Shown in pieces: positions 56,218 through 64,000 of a stretch of DNA of 64,000 nt. Where the stretch lies: NCBI GenBank assembly GCA_036567965.1, contig DATCTN010000019.1, forward strand, positions 1 through 64,000, in the 5' to 3' direction. Source of the DNA: Candidatus Kryptoniota bacterium (GTDB lineage Bacteria > Bacteroidota > Ignavibacteria > Kryptoniales > JAKASW01). The notes below the pieces were generated by a model. That model made no database searches, was not told where the DNA came from, and saw only the letters and a program-made list of their open reading frames with translations. Numbering within the stretch: position 1 is the stretch's first letter; each line of letters opens with the position of its first letter. The position numbers were made by a program, and so were the translations under genes.

Positions 56218-56708
56218 TGGCTGATGTGCAAACTGCTGAACCTCGCGGCAGGAAAAAAGGTAAACACAAGAAAAAAAGAAGGATTGCAATTCGCATCGAT
56301 ATGACGCCGATGGTGGATCTGATGTTTGTCCTGTTGACTTTCTATATGGTCACGACAGGTTTCAGCCGGCCGCAAGCGATGGAGATAAACATTCCTCCGG
56401 GAGATAAGAGTGTCGAAGTTCCCGCATCGAACCTGATGACGCTTAGAATTACGCCGACAGGCGGAATCTTCTGGAATATCGGCACTGATCTTCCGAAGAG
56501 AGTCGAATGGAAAGACTTCCGAACTCTGATCGTGAACGGCAACAAAGCAAATCAGCGCCTGATCACCTTAATCAAGGTCGACCGCAAGGCCAAGTATCAG
56601 GACATGATAAATATCATCGATGAGCTGAACGTGGACAACGTCGCTCGTTTCAGCTTGGCACCAATGACCGATGATGACCAGAAGATACTTGCCAAGGTTG
56701 GCGCGTAA
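56217..56708 (+). CDS. exbD: ExbD/TolR biopolymer transport protein, copy 2
   Basis: The 163-residue protein has a basic N-terminal tail (residues 10-22), one helix with Asp34 in DMTPMVDLMFVLL, and a periplasmic domain. It differs clearly from copy 1, so the two may form a heteromeric ExbD pair as in other Bacteroidota. GGGAGG precedes the ATG, which overlaps the stop of copy 1. Confidence 0.92.
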   Translation: MADVQTAEPRGRKKGKHKKKRRIAIRIDMTPMVDLMFVLLTFYMVTTGFSRPQAMEINIPPGDKSVEVPASNLMTLRITPTGGIFWNIGTDLPKRVEWKDFRTLIVNGNKANQRLITLIKVDRKAKYQDMINIIDELNVDNVARFSLAPMTDDDQKILAKVGA

Positions 56709-56730
56709 ATGAAAAGGAGGTTGATCTATA

Positions 56731-57480
56731 ATGGCTGACATTAAAGCTGCGGAAGCCTCGTTAGGACCGACTAGTTATGGCGCACCGCTTCTGAAGAAGC
56801 TGGCACATAAGTACACCGGCTGGGGATTGGCAATAGCGCTAACACTACACGGTCTCGGTATCGGCGCGTACTGGACCGCTGTGGAACTTGGACGCGAAAA
56901 CGAAAACGTCCCCATGGTAAGAGTCTTGAAATACCAGGAACTGGGGCCGCCGCCATCAATCATGAACCAGCAATCACTTCCACAAGTGGCCGTTTCCGCT
57001 CCGATGGCAAAACCGAACGTGGGTATACCGGTACCGGTACCGGACGCCCAGGTCTCGCCAGAACAGACTATCGCCACTCAGCAGGAGCTGAGCAAGATAG
57101 CGGGACCGGTGACGCAGACTGGCGGCAACGGTGACTCTGTCGGCGTGGCGCTGGGCGACTTGAAAGTCGGCGATGATGAGCCACCCCCGGATTTCGTCCC
57201 CGTCGAGAAGGAACCGCAGATCGTAAAACAAATCCTTCCGAAGTATCCTGAGCTTGCACAGAGAGCAGGGATCGAAGGAAGAGTGATAGTGAAGATCTGG
57301 GTCGACAAGGACGGTAAACCCAAACAGGCCGTTGTGTTGAAGAGCGACGCGGAGATTTTCAACGAGCCGGCCAAATCCGCTGCAATGCAGTACCGGTTTA
57401 CTCCCGCGATCATGAACAAAGGACCGGTATCAGTGTGGGTCGTGATACCGTTTACGTTCAAACTCAAACAGAATCAGTAA
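56731..57480 (+). CDS. tonB: TonB family energy transducer, copy 1
   Basis: The 249-residue protein has a cytoplasmic tail of about 30 residues, one helix (about 31-52), a linker without the usual long Pro/Lys repeats, and a TonB C-terminal domain (about 165-249; YPELAQRAGIEGRVIVKIWVD). The linker carries VPVPDAQVSPEQTI (101-114), shared with copy 2. It should carry ExbBD energy to outer-membrane receptors. GGAGG precedes the ATG. Confidence 0.92.
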   Translation: MADIKAAEASLGPTSYGAPLLKKLAHKYTGWGLAIALTLHGLGIGAYWTAVELGRENENVPMVRVLKYQELGPPPSIMNQQSLPQVAVSAPMAKPNVGIPVPVPDAQVSPEQTIATQQELSKIAGPVTQTGGNGDSVGVALGDLKVGDDEPPPDFVPVEKEPQIVKQILPKYPELAQRAGIEGRVIVKIWVDKDGKPKQAVVLKSDAEIFNEPAKSAAMQYRFTPAIMNKGPVSVWVVIPFTFKLKQNQ

Positions 57481-57484
57481 CGCC

Positions 57485-58219
57485 ATGGCAACTGCGATCG
57501 GCATTCAACAGGAGCATTCGGAACTTCGTCACGCGGCGGCGAGGTACGGTGCGATCGGATTGACGATTGCAGTTGCCTTTCATTTCACCGGCATCGGAAG
57601 CTACTGGCTCGTGAAGCAGCTTGTTGGAAGCGATGGCGGATCGATTGTCACTGGTAGCGGAAAACCGGCGGGCTATGAGCCGCCCACGTGGATGGATGTC
57701 AGACCCTTTGGAACGACACAGGGCGTTCAAATTGCGACGACTATAACTCCAGACAGAGGTGTTCCTGTCATAGTACCGGACGCGGACGTTTCGCCGGAAC
57801 AGACTATCATGGATCAAAATGCATTGCGACAGTTGACCGGCACCGGGGCCGGAAGCGGTAATGGAACATCCACAAATACTTCCGGCGAGAACAGCACCAT
57901 CGATAGTGAAAATGTACCGCCTCCCGACACGTTCAGGGCGTTCGAGAAATATCCGGAGTTTATTACAGAAGCGAAGGCGGAGTACCCCGAGATGGCACGC
58001 AGGGTCGGGCTACAGGGAAGGGTGGTTGTGAACATTTGGGTTGATAAGCGCGGCGTTCCAAAGAAAGCCATGGTACTGAAATCCGACGGAGAAATCTTCA
58101 ATCAAGCGGCGATAAATGCCGCGATGCAATGTCGGTTCACTCCGGCCATCATGAACAAGGGGCCGGTGTCTGTGTGGATTAGCATTCCATTTACATTCAG
58201 ACTCAAGCAGAGTCAGTAG
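57485..58219 (+). CDS. tonB: TonB family energy transducer, copy 2
   Basis: The 244-residue paralogue of copy 1 has the same layout: helix at about 22-43, a Gly/Ser/Thr-rich linker, PVIVPDADVSPEQTI (94-108), and a TonB C-terminal domain (about 160-244; YPEMARRVGLQGRVVVNIWVD). The C-terminal domains are closely related, the linkers much less so. It starts 4 nt after copy 1, consistent with a tandem duplication. Confidence 0.92.
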   Translation: MATAIGIQQEHSELRHAAARYGAIGLTIAVAFHFTGIGSYWLVKQLVGSDGGSIVTGSGKPAGYEPPTWMDVRPFGTTQGVQIATTITPDRGVPVIVPDADVSPEQTIMDQNALRQLTGTGAGSGNGTSTNTSGENSTIDSENVPPPDTFRAFEKYPEFITEAKAEYPEMARRVGLQGRVVVNIWVDKRGVPKKAMVLKSDGEIFNQAAINAAMQCRFTPAIMNKGPVSVWISIPFTFRLKQSQ

Positions 58220-58227
58220 CGGGCAAG

Positions 58228-58452
58228 GTGGAAGCCGATCGGGAAAGCCCCTTTCAAACTATCCTGAAGTATGTTTCGTACTTCCTGTCCGCCGTCTTTC
58301 TTTTGGGCGGGCTTTTCGTTATTTTCGGAGCGCTCGTTCCGACTAATGTCCCGAAGCAATTCAGGATTATGCTCGGCATTGTGCTGATTCTATGGGCAAT
58401 CTATCGCTTCGTTGTGACTCAAACCAAATCAAGGCGACGTGAAGAAGATTAG
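58228..58452 (+). CDS. Small two-helix membrane protein of unknown function
   Basis: The 74-residue product has two hydrophobic segments (about 15-35 and 44-62) and a basic/acidic tail KSRRREED. It starts at GTG, 8 nt after tonB copy 2, and overlaps the next gene by 14 nt. No family is recognised; position suggests an accessory part of the Ton/PstS unit. Confidence 0.65.
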   Translation: MEADRESPFQTILKYVSYFLSAVFLLGGLFVIFGALVPTNVPKQFRIMLGIVLILWAIYRFVVTQTKSRRREED

Positions 58453-59401
58453 AGTTCCGGAATTACTGACGCTACTTCTTGCGGTCTTCATTTTTTCTTG
58501 TAACCTCAAGAAACACCCGGACTATTCTCCGACGGAAGGGAACCTTGATGTGTATTGTGCGGAATCAGTCGCACCGTCCGTCACGAAAATAGCTGAAGAC
58601 TTCATGGGATTGTACCAGAAGGCTCACATCGTGGTACACGCGGTGCCGACCAGGACTGCTATCGTGAAGTTGCTGAACAACGAGACAACCCTTGCCGTTT
58701 GTTCAAGACCGTTCAACCAGGGCGAACTTGATGTCATTAAGAAATTTAATATTGAAGTGGACAGCACGAGGGTTGCGCTAGACGGGGTCGCCATAATTGT
58801 GAATCACTCGAACCCGCTCGCGCAGATCAATACTTCCCAGCTCAGGGATATCTTCACCGGAAAGGCGACGCGTTGGAGGAATCTGGACCCAAATCTTTCG
58901 GGCAGGATAATCCCGGCGCTCGAGAGCCCGAACTCCGGAACGGTAGAATTCTTCCAGAGCAGGGTTATGAAGGGAGAGAAATTCTCCGAAGCCTATCCGT
59001 GTTCAAGCATGTCGAACGTATATTCGTTCGTCAGAGATAACAGGTACGCGATCGGTTTCATAAGCGCCGACTGGCTGACGAACGGATCGACCCTTCTCCC
59101 GAGTAAGAAGGATCCACCGAAGGCGCTCGATGTCGCCGAGGTCGACTCCACTGCTATGGGATACATCGATCCTAACGTGTTTGGAGCGTACCACTACCCG
59201 TGGCCTGCAAATATCGGCCGAAAGTACTATCCGCTTACCAGACCGATCATCTTCTATTCAAGAGATTTCAATCTTGGCCTCGCTGCGGGTTTCCTGACGT
59301 ACGCGGCGGGTAATCGCGGCCAGAAAATATTTCTAGATAACGGGCTCGTCCCGATGACGGTTCCCGTCAATTATGTACAACTAAACAACCAACCATTATG
59401 A
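58439..59401 (+). CDS. PstS-like phosphate-binding lipoprotein
   Basis: The 320-residue product has a lipobox FIFSC (Cys21) and a periplasmic binding-protein fold of the PBP-like (PstS) type: RDIFTGKATRW, SPNSGTVEFFQ and YAIGFISADW are typical. It may bind phosphate or another oxyanion, but no pst permease genes are near. In Bacteroidota this protein often follows exbB/exbD/tonB, so a Ton-linked role is possible. GTG start; the stop overlaps the TPR gene by ATGA. Confidence 0.88.
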   Translation: MKKIRVPELLTLLLAVFIFSCNLKKHPDYSPTEGNLDVYCAESVAPSVTKIAEDFMGLYQKAHIVVHAVPTRTAIVKLLNNETTLAVCSRPFNQGELDVIKKFNIEVDSTRVALDGVAIIVNHSNPLAQINTSQLRDIFTGKATRWRNLDPNLSGRIIPALESPNSGTVEFFQSRVMKGEKFSEAYPCSSMSNVYSFVRDNRYAIGFISADWLTNGSTLLPSKKDPPKALDVAEVDSTAMGYIDPNVFGAYHYPWPANIGRKYYPLTRPIIFYSRDFNLGLAAGFLTYAAGNRGQKIFLDNGLVPMTVPVNYVQLNNQPL

Positions 59402-61095
59402 AGAAGATTGCACCGCTACTGATTCTATTATTCATTCTTGTCGTCGTGAAAAGCGCTCCGGCTCAGGACCAGCTAACCATGGGAAGAAACCTGTTGAAGA
59501 GCAAGGATTGCTCAGGTGCACTTCAATATCTTTTGAGAGCTGTTGCCGACGATCCGAGATCCGCGAAAGTAAATATGTACGTAGGTGAGGCATATCTGTG
59601 TCTCGGGAAACTCGACAGCTCGGAATTGTTCCTGCAGAATGCAGTTAAGTATGACGATGAACTTGTGGAAGCATTCGGAGCTCTGGGGCAAACCCTTGCA
59701 CTGGAAAAAAAGAATACCGACGCTATCCAATATTATAAAGTTGCTTCTCAATTAGACCCCAAGAATTCGTCCTATGTGATCTCGCTTGGCAACAATTATC
59801 TCGCCATAGATTCTCTCGACAATGCGATGCAGGCCTTTTACAAGGCAAGGGACATGAACGATAAGAACGCCCGCGCGATCGAAGGAATTGCCGACGTATA
59901 CCGGGAACAGGGGATACTTGACGCGGCGATAGACAACTACAAAGAAGCCCTTACCCTGGATTCACTCAATGTGCCGTTGAGGTTGAAGCTTGCAAACACC
60001 TACATGAAGAACAACGATGGGACGGATGCGTATCAGGAGTTCGTGAACGCTACCCAGATTGAGCCGAACAATGCCGAAGCGCAAAGGCAGGCGGGAGAAA
60101 TTCTCTATATCAACAAGAAATACCGTGAAGCATTCACTTTTCTGGAAAAATATCACCAACTCGTTCCGAACGACGACAAAGCGCTTCTCCATCTTGGGGA
60201 GTCCGCTGTTGAAGGCAAGTTTTATCCCGAGGCAGTCAAGTACTATCAGGAATACCTGAAGAAATACCCCAACTCAGTTGAAGCCAAGAAGAACCTGGCT
60301 GCGGCTTATTTCTTCTGGCAGAAAGCTCCGGACGCATATAACACTTTCAAGTCCATTCCCATTGATTCCATGAGTGTCAAGGATCTTACCAGGTTTGGGA
60401 TCGCTGCTCAGGCCGTAAAAGACACGAATGCTACCATCGATGCCTGGAGCCACGCGGTAAAGCTCGATACTACACAATCCGTTCTTGAGAATCTCCTCGC
60501 AAATACTCTCTTTGCCTCGAAGCGGTACGACCAGGCAATAGTTCATTTCCAGAGACACCTTGCGATGACCCCGGATGATGTCGCAGCGGAATTGAACATG
60601 GGGTTGTGCTACATCGTCGTCAAGGATTATCCCGACGCGATCACGGCACTGCGGAGAGTTGTTTCGATCAAGCCGGACAACTTCGTCGGGACGCACTGGC
60701 TCGCGCTTACATACTCGCTGGTGGATTCGGTGGACGAGGAGACCGAAGTGTATCAGAATGTGATAAAGCTTGCACTCGCGGACACATCGGCGGATCATTC
60801 TTCCGAACTCAACGAGGCTTACAGGCAGATCGGTTTTTCGAAGCTGATGGCGGGGAGCAAATTAACAAAGGACAAACCCGATGAGGCGAAGAAATATTTC
60901 ACCGATGCCCAGCAGGATCTTATGACGGCTCTCAAGTACGATCCAAAGGAGCTGAAGACGCACGCTCTGCTTGCACAGGACTACGCCTTTCTCGGAAAGA
61001 TCGACGATGCATGCAAAGAGATCAAGTTAGTATTGAAGCAAGACCCGAAGAACGATCAGATGATCAAACTTCAAAAAGCACTAAACTGCGAGTAA
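59398..61095 (+). CDS. Exported tetratricopeptide repeat protein
   Basis: The 565-residue protein has a signal peptide (ending SAPAQ) and about 13 to 14 TPR units covering nearly the full mature chain, for example AIQYYKVASQLDPKN and AVKYYQEYLKKYPNS. It should be a periplasmic scaffold. It closes the Ton operon, as is usual for this cluster in Bacteroidota. Confidence 0.92.
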   Translation: MKKIAPLLILLFILVVVKSAPAQDQLTMGRNLLKSKDCSGALQYLLRAVADDPRSAKVNMYVGEAYLCLGKLDSSELFLQNAVKYDDELVEAFGALGQTLALEKKNTDAIQYYKVASQLDPKNSSYVISLGNNYLAIDSLDNAMQAFYKARDMNDKNARAIEGIADVYREQGILDAAIDNYKEALTLDSLNVPLRLKLANTYMKNNDGTDAYQEFVNATQIEPNNAEAQRQAGEILYINKKYREAFTFLEKYHQLVPNDDKALLHLGESAVEGKFYPEAVKYYQEYLKKYPNSVEAKKNLAAAYFFWQKAPDAYNTFKSIPIDSMSVKDLTRFGIAAQAVKDTNATIDAWSHAVKLDTTQSVLENLLANTLFASKRYDQAIVHFQRHLAMTPDDVAAELNMGLCYIVVKDYPDAITALRRVVSIKPDNFVGTHWLALTYSLVDSVDEETEVYQNVIKLALADTSADHSSELNEAYRQIGFSKLMAGSKLTKDKPDEAKKYFTDAQQDLMTALKYDPKELKTHALLAQDYAFLGKIDDACKEIKLVLKQDPKNDQMIKLQKALNCE

Positions 61096-61191
61096 CATAC
61101 TGAAGTGATATCGGCTGAGTAGATTCACTCACGCCTTCATCTCTGTCTAAATAAATTCGAAACCTTAATTGCAAACTAAGGAGAACTAATA

Positions 61192-63330
61192 GTGGAATTA
61201 ACACTGATTCTGTGCATTAGCGTGCTTTCTCTTCTGTTCGCGGTGTATCTTGCGGCGCGGATTATGAAACAGGATCGCGGCACACCGGAGATGCAGAAGA
61301 TCGGTGACGCAATCCGTCAGGGGGCGGAAGCGTTTTTGAAAAGACAATATTCGACTATAGCGATGCTTAGCGTCGTTGTAGCTGCCATCATATTTATCCT
61401 CTACGCTTGGGTGAGGAAACCTATGCCGAACGATCCGGTCGCCCCGGAACGTCTCGCTGCTTACACGGCACTTGCATTTCTTTTCGGAGCTTTGTGTTCG
61501 GGCATCGCGGGATTCATTGGTATGTTTGTTTCGATCCGATCCAATACACGTACAGCTAATGCTGCACTGACTTCTCTCAACCGTGCTCTTCAGATTTCAA
61601 TGCGCGGAGGCGCAGTATCAGGACTATTCGTGGTGGCAATGAGTCTGCTCGGCGTTGGCGGACTTTTCGGAACTCTCAAGGCAATGGGCACTCCGATTGA
61701 GAAGATTCCCTTCATGATCGTCGGATTCGGATTCGGTGCGTCATTCGTTGCGTTGTTCGCCCAACTCGGAGGCGGAATCTACACCAAGGCTGCCGATGTC
61801 GGCGCCGACCTCGTCGGAAAAGTCGAGGCGGGCATACCCGAAGATGATCCGAGAAATCCCGCCGTGATCGCGGACCTAGTCGGCGATAACGTCGGCGACT
61901 GCGCGGGCCGCGGAGCGGACCTGTTCGAGTCGACAGCCGCTGAAAATATCGGCGCTATGATCCTGGGCGTCGCACTGTATACTCTTCCAGTTTTTAACCA
62001 TAGCATCAGTGTCATTATGTTCCCGCTTGTTGTGCGTGCCTTCGGACTAATTGCCTCAATTGTGGGGGTGATGTGCGTACGGACTCGCGAAGATGCAGAT
62101 CCAATGCAGGCGTTAAACCGCGGTTACTACATTACCTCCGCTCTCGCAGCAATCGGATTTTTCATCGGATCAAGGTGGCTTCTGTACACTCCCGGCGCAC
62201 CGAATGCCTGGTTGTATTTTTTCGCCGCGGGTATGGTCGGAATCCTCACAAGCATTGCATTCGTCTACATTACACAGTATTTCACCGAATACAAATACAG
62301 ACCTGTCAAATCGATTGCCGAAGCATCTCAGACGGGCCCGGCGACTAATATCATCACTGGTTTTGCTGTCGGACTCGAGTCGACATGGATGCCTGTCATC
62401 ACGATCTCGATCGCGATTGTCGGTTCTTACTATCTCGGGTTGGCGACAGGCATTCCGAACGCCGGGCTCTTCGGAACGGCTGTAGCCACGATGGGAATGC
62501 TTGGAACCGCGGCATATATACTCGCGATGGATACCTTCGGCCCGATCACTGATAACGCGGGCGGAATCGTCGAGATGAGCGGTCAGCCTGAAAATGTTCG
62601 CAAGAAAACTGACCGGCTTGACGCGATAGGGAATACCACAAAGGCATTGACAAAAGGTTACGCGATCGGTTCCGCCGCTCTCGCAGCATTCCTACTCTTC
62701 TCTGCATATATAGATGATGTTAATGTGCTCCTGAAGGAAAAAGGACTTCCTGCGATGACTTCCGTGAACATTGCAAGGCCGGAGGTGTTCATCGGCGGAC
62801 TCCTCGGTGCGGCGTTGGTGTTCCTGTTCAGCTCGCTCGCGATCAAGGCAGTCGGCAAGGCGGCATATTTCGTCATCAATGATGTGCGCGCCCAATTCAA
62901 AGAAAAACCCGGAATACTCGCAGGCACCGACCAGCCGGATTACGGACGCACGGTCGATATCGTTACTCGCGCTGCGCTCCGCAGCATGGTTGGTCCCGGA
63001 CTCCTTGCCGTCGGAACTCCGATAGCGGTCGGAGTGATTTTCAGGTTGTTCAATGTCGGCGCCGAAGCAGTCGCGGCTCTCCTCATGGTTGGAACGATCG
63101 CCGGGATACTTGTGGCCATACTTTTGAACAATGGCGGTGGCGCGTGGGACAACGCGAAGAAATATATTGAGACCGGTATGTATGGTGGGAAGAGAAGTGA
63201 GACTCATAAAGCGGCAGTCGTCGGCGACACCGTAGGTGATCCGTTCAAAGACACTGCGGGACCTTCACTGCATGTGCTGATAAAACTTCTCGCAACAATT
63301 ACCCTCGTTCTCGCACCGCTGTTCGTATAG
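61192..63330 (+). CDS. hppA: Membrane-bound proton-translocating pyrophosphatase (K+-independent type)
   Basis: The 712-residue pump with about 16 helices couples PPi hydrolysis to H+ transport. Signatures are DVGADLVGKVEAGIPEDDPR, GDNVGDCAGRGADLFES, DTFGPITDNAGG and GDTVGDPFKDTAGPS. Lys484 in GNTTKALTKG marks the K+-independent class, where K+-dependent enzymes have Ala. Start GTG, with AAGGAG eight bases before. It is monocistronic, ended by a strong hairpin. Confidence 0.95.
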   Translation: MELTLILCISVLSLLFAVYLAARIMKQDRGTPEMQKIGDAIRQGAEAFLKRQYSTIAMLSVVVAAIIFILYAWVRKPMPNDPVAPERLAAYTALAFLFGALCSGIAGFIGMFVSIRSNTRTANAALTSLNRALQISMRGGAVSGLFVVAMSLLGVGGLFGTLKAMGTPIEKIPFMIVGFGFGASFVALFAQLGGGIYTKAADVGADLVGKVEAGIPEDDPRNPAVIADLVGDNVGDCAGRGADLFESTAAENIGAMILGVALYTLPVFNHSISVIMFPLVVRAFGLIASIVGVMCVRTREDADPMQALNRGYYITSALAAIGFFIGSRWLLYTPGAPNAWLYFFAAGMVGILTSIAFVYITQYFTEYKYRPVKSIAEASQTGPATNIITGFAVGLESTWMPVITISIAIVGSYYLGLATGIPNAGLFGTAVATMGMLGTAAYILAMDTFGPITDNAGGIVEMSGQPENVRKKTDRLDAIGNTTKALTKGYAIGSAALAAFLLFSAYIDDVNVLLKEKGLPAMTSVNIARPEVFIGGLLGAALVFLFSSLAIKAVGKAAYFVINDVRAQFKEKPGILAGTDQPDYGRTVDIVTRAALRSMVGPGLLAVGTPIAVGVIFRLFNVGAEAVAALLMVGTIAGILVAILLNNGGGAWDNAKKYIETGMYGGKRSETHKAAVVGDTVGDPFKDTAGPSLHVLIKLLATITLVLAPLFV

Positions 63331-63352
63331 CTAATCTCGATACACCTGAGAT

Positions 63353-63389
63353 AAAAGAGGCAATTCGCTCAGAGCGGGTTGCCTCTTTT
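63353..63389 (+). terminator. Intrinsic terminator after hppA
   Basis: A perfect 11-bp stem AAAAGAGGCAA/TTGCCTCTTTT with a 15-nt loop begins 23 nt after the hppA stop and runs into GTTTT. It is symmetrical enough to work on both strands. Confidence 0.9.
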
Positions 63390-63632
63390 GTTTTCCATGA
63401 GAACATGCTACCCACGGCCTCACTGCGAGTTGAATCTTTAATTTGCGTGATCGAAATTTCTTCGTGCCGTGCATGAGCACCAAGCATCCGTTGGATATTG
63501 ATCTCTGTTGAATTGAGACCGTTACTATCACGTTTCGGGGGAGACGTTATTTCAGCGGCGAAACTTAAGGTGCCGTTCCTCGTAGCTAATGGTATGTTTC
63601 TGGGTCGTAAATCAAAAGAGGAGGTCATGGAC
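63390..63632. other. Intergenic region before DUF4097 gene
   Basis: No gene is supported. The promoter of the following gene must lie here, but no clear TTTG/TAnnTTTG pair is visible. AGGAGG at 63619-63624 is the ribosome-binding site. Confidence 0.4.
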
Positions 63633-64000
63633 ATGAAGAAGATTTCTACACTGCCGCTTATTGCGCTCTTAATAATTGCAGGGACTGCTTTTGCAGGGAG
63701 ATATTCCAAGACCGAAACGAGAAATTACAACATCACTTCGGATGGCAAAGTCACTGTCGAGAACGTGAACGGCGACATCTACGTTGAATCGTGGGATAAG
63801 AATCAAGTTTCTCTTCAAATCAAGAAGACTGTGAGAGCTGATGACCAGGATGAAGCGGACGAATATTTTACCAATCTCTCGATTGAAATTGAAAGCGGAA
63901 AAGATTTCCTTGAGGTTCACACACATTATCCTCACGAATGGAACCGCGGATTCTTCGACTGGCTCTTTCATCTCGGAGAGAAATCGGCGGATGTCGAATA
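63633..64000 (+). CDS. DUF4097-type exported protein (N-terminal part, cut by window end)
   Basis: At least 122 residues are visible: a signal peptide ending GTAFAG, then ITSDGKVTVENVNGDIYVESWDKN, the beta-helix-like pattern of the DUF4097 putative adhesin family. The ATG at 63633 is chosen because AGGAGG is eight bases upstream; the ATG at 63627 is too near. No stop codon is reached by 64000. Confidence 0.8.
   Translation, partial: MKKISTLPLIALLIIAGTAFAGRYSKTETRNYNITSDGKVTVENVNGDIYVESWDKNQVSLQIKKTVRADDQDEADEYFTNLSIEIESGKDFLEVHTHYPHEWNRGFFDWLFHLGEKSADVE

Overview
The window is about 64 kb of dense bacterial chromosome with no rRNA, tRNA, insertion sequence, phage or CRISPR array that I can see. 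Several traits point to the Bacteroidota/Chlorobi (FCB) side of the tree, probably an Ignavibacteria- or Kryptonia-like or similar uncultured lineage. These are four large secreted proteins ending in type IX secretion sorting domains (YQNYPNPFNP type), a GWxTD-domain protein, DUF1573, an exbB-exbD-exbD-tonB-tonB-pstS-TPR cluster, a long type 2 isoleucyl-tRNA synthetase, and one good match to the TAnnTTTG promoter. The lineage is inference; no marker here gives a genus.

Layout. 0.5-2.9 kb: M16 peptidase and alanine dehydrogenase, flanked on both sides by intergenic DNA rich in GTCCCGA/TCGGGAC inverted repeats. 3.3-8.8 kb: nuoGHI (complex I), a secreted GH13 amylase 4 nt behind it, and a YjbQ protein. 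8.8-12 kb: a divergent metal-transport pair (ZIP and Nramp) with a tandem universal stress protein. 12.1-16.8 kb: secD-secF-STAS ending in a strong terminator, then purA. 16.8-20.3 kb, minus strand: ppiD, an outer-membrane beta-barrel and a methyltransferase, all overlapping. 20.6-26.2 kb: enoyl reductase-like SDR, acyl-CoA dehydrogenase, GWxTD protein, DUF1573 protein (minus), radical SAM protein. 26.5-40.3 kb: accessory secreted region with a lipoprotein that looks frameshifted, a GH63-like glycosidase, a degenerate stretch, a 1,032-residue repeat protein and three tandem Asp-box paralogues, all four large proteins with T9SS tails. 40.4-43.5 kb: a two-gene signalling module, a cNMP-domain histidine kinase coupled to a receiver-glutaredoxin-like-thioredoxin reductase-like fusion that has lost its redox cysteines. 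43.6-51.1 kb: housekeeping run divIVA, purine nucleoside phosphorylase, DUF2905, ileS, dksA-like, lspA, rluD-like, msrB. 51.1-53.8 kb, minus strand: galK and a baeRF-type release-factor-like protein. 54.1-61.1 kb: receiver, STAS, ExbB, two ExbD, two TonB, small membrane protein, PstS-like lipoprotein and TPR protein, apparently one operon. 61.2-63.4 kb: K+-independent proton pyrophosphatase with a terminator. A DUF4097-type protein is cut by the window end.

The genes describe a respiring Gram-negative cell with complex I and H+-pyrophosphatase energetics, an energised outer membrane, T9SS export of large propeller proteins, and carbohydrate hydrolases. Many genes overlap by ATGA, and several well-supported starts are TTG or GTG with a Shine-Dalgarno sequence. 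The most unusual items are the kinase / redox-dead TrxR-fusion module, the receiver-STAS pair heading the Ton operon with two TonB paralogues sharing a linker motif, and the tandem secreted paralogues.
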